Assembly (NCBI GenBank): GCA_964464435.1
Contig: CAYXGE010000008.1
Span: 1 to 35,163, forward strand
DNA length: 35,163 nt
Reading direction: 5' to 3'
Source of the DNA: CAYXGE01 sp964464435
Lineage (GTDB): Bacteria > Pseudomonadota > Gammaproteobacteria > Burkholderiales > Methylophilaceae
Every line of letters starts with the position of its first letter. Within the stretch, counting starts at the first letter, position 1. Below the pieces are notes generated by a model. That model did no database searches and was not told the origin of the DNA. It saw nothing but the letters and a program-made list of their open reading frames with translations. The translations under genes and the position numbers were made by a program. Positions 33,013 to 35,163 of the stretch are shown here, piece by piece.

Positions 33013-33098
33013 AATGACTAAAACCTCACCACTGTTTTATATGAATTTGTAAATTTTCCTGATTTCGAAAGCTTGCAAGCATTATTAGAAACCTGCTA
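33013..33098 (+). pseudogene. Truncated, frameshifted 5' remnant of a trhO-like gene
   Basis: The first about 29 codons align with the start of trhO at 34262, at roughly 70 percent of bases by hand count, with many differences in third codon positions. One base is missing after the third codon (AAAACC against AAATACC), which puts a TAA in frame after 12 codons. With that base restored it reads MTKYLTTVLYEFVNFPDFES and continues to TCYNA, against MSKYLTAALYKFVSMPDFKD in trhO. The homology ends at CAACGC, exactly where the 207-bp repeat begins, so the remnant is fused to the tail of fhcC. Confidence 0.8.
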
Positions 33099-33167
33099 CA
33101 ACGCTACGCTGGAGATGTTGCCAATGATGGTAAAGGTGAAATACTAATATTTAAAGAAAAATTGTAA
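33099..33167 (+). pseudogene. 3' fragment of fhcC (duplicated)
   Basis: The last 22 codons and the stop of fhcC, identical to 31943-32011, without any upstream part of the gene. It encodes the peptide QRYAGDVANDGKGEILIFKE and so on if read in the fhcC frame, but has no start. It is part of direct repeat copy 2. Confidence 0.93.
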
Positions 33168-33171
33168 GTAT

Positions 33172-33203
33172 AAAAAAAGCGGCTTTTAAGAAAGCCGCTT
33201 TTT
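33172..33203. terminator. Second copy of the fhcC/PEP-CTERM terminator
   Basis: Exact duplicate of the hairpin at 32016-32047. On the minus strand it ends PEP-CTERM gene 2; on the plus strand there is no intact gene before it. Confidence 0.9.
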
Positions 33204-33219
33204 AAGCATTATTTTATTT

Positions 33220-34110
33220 CTAAGCTTTGCGTCTTAAGCCTGCAAAACCAAGCAAAGCTGAACCAAATAACCAAGCGGCAGCAGGCACAGGCACAGCAGC
33301 TACCTGAGAACCAAACCTAGCGCTATTCAAACCATCAAAATCAATGGCAAGTGCTGAGTCAAAAAGATCATCACCCCAGTTCATTACACCAAGTTCTAAA
33401 TAGTAAATACCTGTATTTTGAATTGTATAATTTGATAAAAGCCAACCTGTTGAACCGCAGGTGTTTGAATTATCCCAACACGTACCTGCCGAATTACCTA
33501 GAGGAGACCAATTAGTATCACCAACTTCAAAACCAACGGTGTTGCCCCCATTTACAACTGCATCCACCTCCTTTGGCAATGCATCATTAAACTGGTTTTT
33601 CAAAACACTGCCGGGCACTACGTTGCCATTTGCGCGATTTGAGGACTCAGCAGCAAACAACCATGCAACGTGATTGTTGTTGTTATCGACTAATCTAGCC
33701 CAAGCATAATCTGGGTAATGCCCACCATCAGTTGAGATGTAATTAAAAAAGATACTTAAACTATCGTTTTGCGCTGCGTTAAATGAAGTAGATTTCATGC
33801 TACTACCATTAGTCTGATTACCAGAACCATCACCATTATTCTTCAACACTAGCGGAGAAACAGGGCCACCTGCACTGTTATTATCTATACCGCCTGCCGT
33901 TGTGACATAAGCAAACTGACTATTGCCTGCTGGTGAAGTAGACATTGCGGATGTTCCGCCAATCGTTCCCATCGTGCCTTTAGACGTCCAATCCAAATTA
34001 GCAAGTGAGATTGGTGCAGCATTCGCAATAACTGGTAGCGTATACATTGCAAAAGCAGCGCTTGTAAAAGTAACAATTTGTTTTAAATTGATAGCAAGTT
34101 GAGTGCGCAT
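33220..34110 (-). CDS. PEP-CTERM-type exported surface protein 2
   Basis: The 296-residue protein has a signal peptide ending in LPVIANA and a mature part rich in Asn, Gly, Ser and Asp (for example LKNNGDGSGNQTNGS and AWARLVDNNNNHVAWLF). It contains a Cys pair in CWDNSNTC, and the C-terminal signal VPVPAAAWLFGSALLGFA plus GLRRKA is identical to that of protein 1. Upstream of the shared 28 or so C-terminal residues the two proteins do not align by eye. GGGA precedes the ATG. It is probably exported and sorted by an exosortase encoded elsewhere. The function is unknown. Confidence 0.82.
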   Translation of the reverse strand: MRTQLAINLKQIVTFTSAAFAMYTLPVIANAAPISLANLDWTSKGTMGTIGGTSAMSTSPAGNSQFAYVTTAGGIDNNSAGGPVSPLVLKNNGDGSGNQTNGSSMKSTSFNAAQNDSLSIFFNYISTDGGHYPDYAWARLVDNNNNHVAWLFAAESSNRANGNVVPGSVLKNQFNDALPKEVDAVVNGGNTVGFEVGDTNWSPLGNSAGTCWDNSNTCGSTGWLLSNYTIQNTGIYYLELGVMNWGDDLFDSALAIDFDGLNSARFGSQVAAVPVPAAAWLFGSALLGFAGLRRKA

Positions 34111-34261
34111 TTTATTTTCCCATCATATAATAATGGTTATTACTGTAGCACAATTTTAATTTTTATGTAAATTTTTCCCACTAAAATTAATATTAATTTA
34201 CTGAAATCAAATATTGTTAAAATACTTTTTTATTAACTGTTTTATTTATTGTTTTATTTAA
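34111..34261. promoter_or_regulatory. AT-rich divergent promoter region of PEP-CTERM gene 2 and trhO
   Basis: About 150 bp, very AT-rich, with several TATAAT-like words (for example TATAAT near 34127). It must hold both promoters, but I cannot assign boxes with confidence. It does not resemble the sequence upstream of the trhO remnant at 32760-33012. Confidence 0.4.
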
Positions 34262-35163
34262 ATGTCAAAATACCTCACCGCTGCTTTATACAAATTTGTC
34301 AGTATGCCTGACTTCAAAGACTTACAATCCCCTCTACTAGATTGCTGCAACGCCAATCAAATCAAAGGCACATTATTGCTTGCGGAAGAAGGCATCAATG
34401 GCACCATAGCAGGCTTGCCTGACCGTATATACGCCGTACTCGAATTCTTACGTAATAATGAAATTTTTAAAGGACGTTTAGCTGATTTAGTGCATAAAGA
34501 GTCGTATTCAGAAAAAATGCCTTTCTACCGCATGAAGGTGAAGCTCAAAAAAGAAATTGTGACTCTAGGTGTGCCAGGTGTAGACCCCAACACTATGGCA
34601 GGCACTTATGTTAAACCTGAAGACTGGAACGCACTCATTAGCGACCCTGACGTGATTTTAATTGATACTCGAAATGATTATGAGGTTTCAGTCGGCACAT
34701 TTAAAGGCGCTATCAACCCTAAAACCACGACTTTTCGTGAACTACCTGCATGGGTAGCCAAAGAGCAAGAGCTCATCAAAAAGAAACCTAAAGTCGCCAT
34801 GTTCTGTACTGGTGGAATACGCTGCGAAAAATCTACCGCGTTTATGCGCACTCAGGGTTTTGACGAAGTTTATCACTTAGAAGGTGGCATTCTTAAATAC
34901 CTAGAGACTATTCCACAAGAACAAAGTATGTGGGAAGGCGAATGTTTTGTATTTGATGAGCGCGTTACTGTAGACCATCGCTTGAATCCCGGTCATTATG
35001 AAATGTGTCACGCCTGCCGCCAGCCGATCAGTGCCGAAGATAAATTATCTCCTAAATATCATCACGGGGTGAGTTGCCCATATTGCTATGGCACTAAAAC
35101 TGAAGAACAACTCAAAAGCGCGGCAGAACGCCAAAAACAAATGGATTTAGCCAAAAAACGTGG
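34262..35163 (+). CDS. trhO: tRNA uridine(34) hydroxylase TrhO (YceA/rhodanese family), 3' end outside the window
   Basis: TrhO hydroxylates U34 of some tRNAs on the way to 5-carboxymethoxyuridine. The visible 300 residues comprise the N-terminal domain (ALYKFVSMPDF, LLLAEEGINGTIAG, MPFYRMKVKLKKEIVTLG), a rhodanese domain at about 115-215 with LIDTRNDYEVSVGTFKGA, and the catalytic loop CTGGIRCEK with Cys182. A Cys-rich segment follows (YEMCHACRQPIS, VSCPYCYG) and then the start of a charged tail. The open frame runs off the window end. A broken relative of its first codons lies at 33013-33098. Confidence 0.9.
   Translation, partial: MSKYLTAALYKFVSMPDFKDLQSPLLDCCNANQIKGTLLLAEEGINGTIAGLPDRIYAVLEFLRNNEIFKGRLADLVHKESYSEKMPFYRMKVKLKKEIVTLGVPGVDPNTMAGTYVKPEDWNALISDPDVILIDTRNDYEVSVGTFKGAINPKTTTFRELPAWVAKEQELIKKKPKVAMFCTGGIRCEKSTAFMRTQGFDEVYHLEGGILKYLETIPQEQSMWEGECFVFDERVTVDHRLNPGHYEMCHACRQPISAEDKLSPKYHHGVSCPYCYGTKTEEQLKSAAERQKQMDLAKKR

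Larger units (their letters stand above)
33099..33305. repeat. 207-bp perfect direct repeat, copy 2
   Basis: Identical to 31943-32149 with an offset of 1156 bp. It carries an fhcC tail, a second copy of the terminator hairpin (33172-33203) and the 3' end of PEP-CTERM gene 2. Confidence 0.97.

Noticed and set aside
32760..33305. Insertion sequence or mobile element between the PEP-CTERM genes
   Set aside because: No transposase, no terminal inverted repeats and no target-site duplication; the repeat content is explained by fhcC, terminator and PEP-CTERM sequence.
1..35163. CRISPR array, tRNA, rRNA or riboswitch
   Set aside because: No regularly spaced repeats, no cloverleaf or rRNA-like stretches and no known riboswitch core recognised on reading the intergenic regions.

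Overview
The window reads as chromosomal DNA of a low-GC, methylotrophic betaproteobacterium of the family Methylophilaceae (Methylotenera-like; the genus is inferred). It carries the ribulose-monophosphate enzymes 3-hexulose-6-phosphate synthase, 6-phospho-3-hexuloisomerase (two copies) and transaldolase. It also carries most of a tetrahydromethanopterin (H4MPT)/methylofuran-linked formaldehyde oxidation island. Two runs of exactly 100 N (6750-6849 and 17634-17733) show that this is a draft scaffold; both lie inside genes, and both are placeholders rather than true gap lengths.

Layout. (1) 1-7.1 kb is general chromosome: the tail of mnmC, a TPR/O-GlcNAc-transferase-like glycosyltransferase, pilU, an EamA transporter, dapC, a TonB-like membrane protein and miaA broken by the first gap. 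(2) 7.1-12.4 kb is a cofactor-synthesis block. On the minus strand, overlapping genes run MfnD-like ligase, MfnF-like, pabB, MfnE-like kinase, pterin carbinolamine dehydratase; a HisA-like gene diverges 18-21 bp away. (3) 12.5-16.5 kb is formaldehyde fixation, all minus strand: tal, hpi paralogue 2, hps, hpi paralogue 1, a Fae-family gene, with clear hairpin terminators and palindromes upstream of hps. (4) 16.7-21.2 kb holds msrB and, tail to tail, a response regulator / LysM-FecR protein / CHASE2 histidine kinase operon broken by the second gap. (5) 21.3-32.0 kb is the H4MPT core. The minus-strand run is mptG-like, mtdB, ATP-grasp gene, mch, RimK/MptN-like gene, CitG-like gene. The divergent plus-strand operon is fhcBADC, with overlapping stop/start codons and a good promoter. 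(6) 32-35.2 kb holds two unrelated PEP-CTERM surface-protein genes and the start of trhO.

How the genes work together. A Fae-family enzyme can condense formaldehyde with H4MPT. MtdB, Mch and the Fhc complex then oxidise the C1 unit to formate, while Hps/Hpi/Tal assimilate formaldehyde through the RuMP cycle. PabB and the RFAP synthase homologue supply the pABA-derived arm of H4MPT. The Mfn-like genes fit synthesis of the furan carrier used by Fhc. Several accessory genes (HisA-like, CitG-like, one ATP-grasp gene) are conserved with this pathway but have no firm reaction.

The most unusual structure is at 31.9-34.3 kb. A perfect 207-bp direct repeat contains the last codons of fhcC, its terminator and the 3' end of a PEP-CTERM gene. 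Its second copy is fused, at a short shared CAACGC sequence, to a diverged and frameshifted 5' fragment of trhO, while the intact trhO lies just beyond the second PEP-CTERM gene. This is the footprint expected of a tandem duplication with ends in fhcC and trhO, followed by replacement or divergence of the passenger gene and homogenisation of the repeat.
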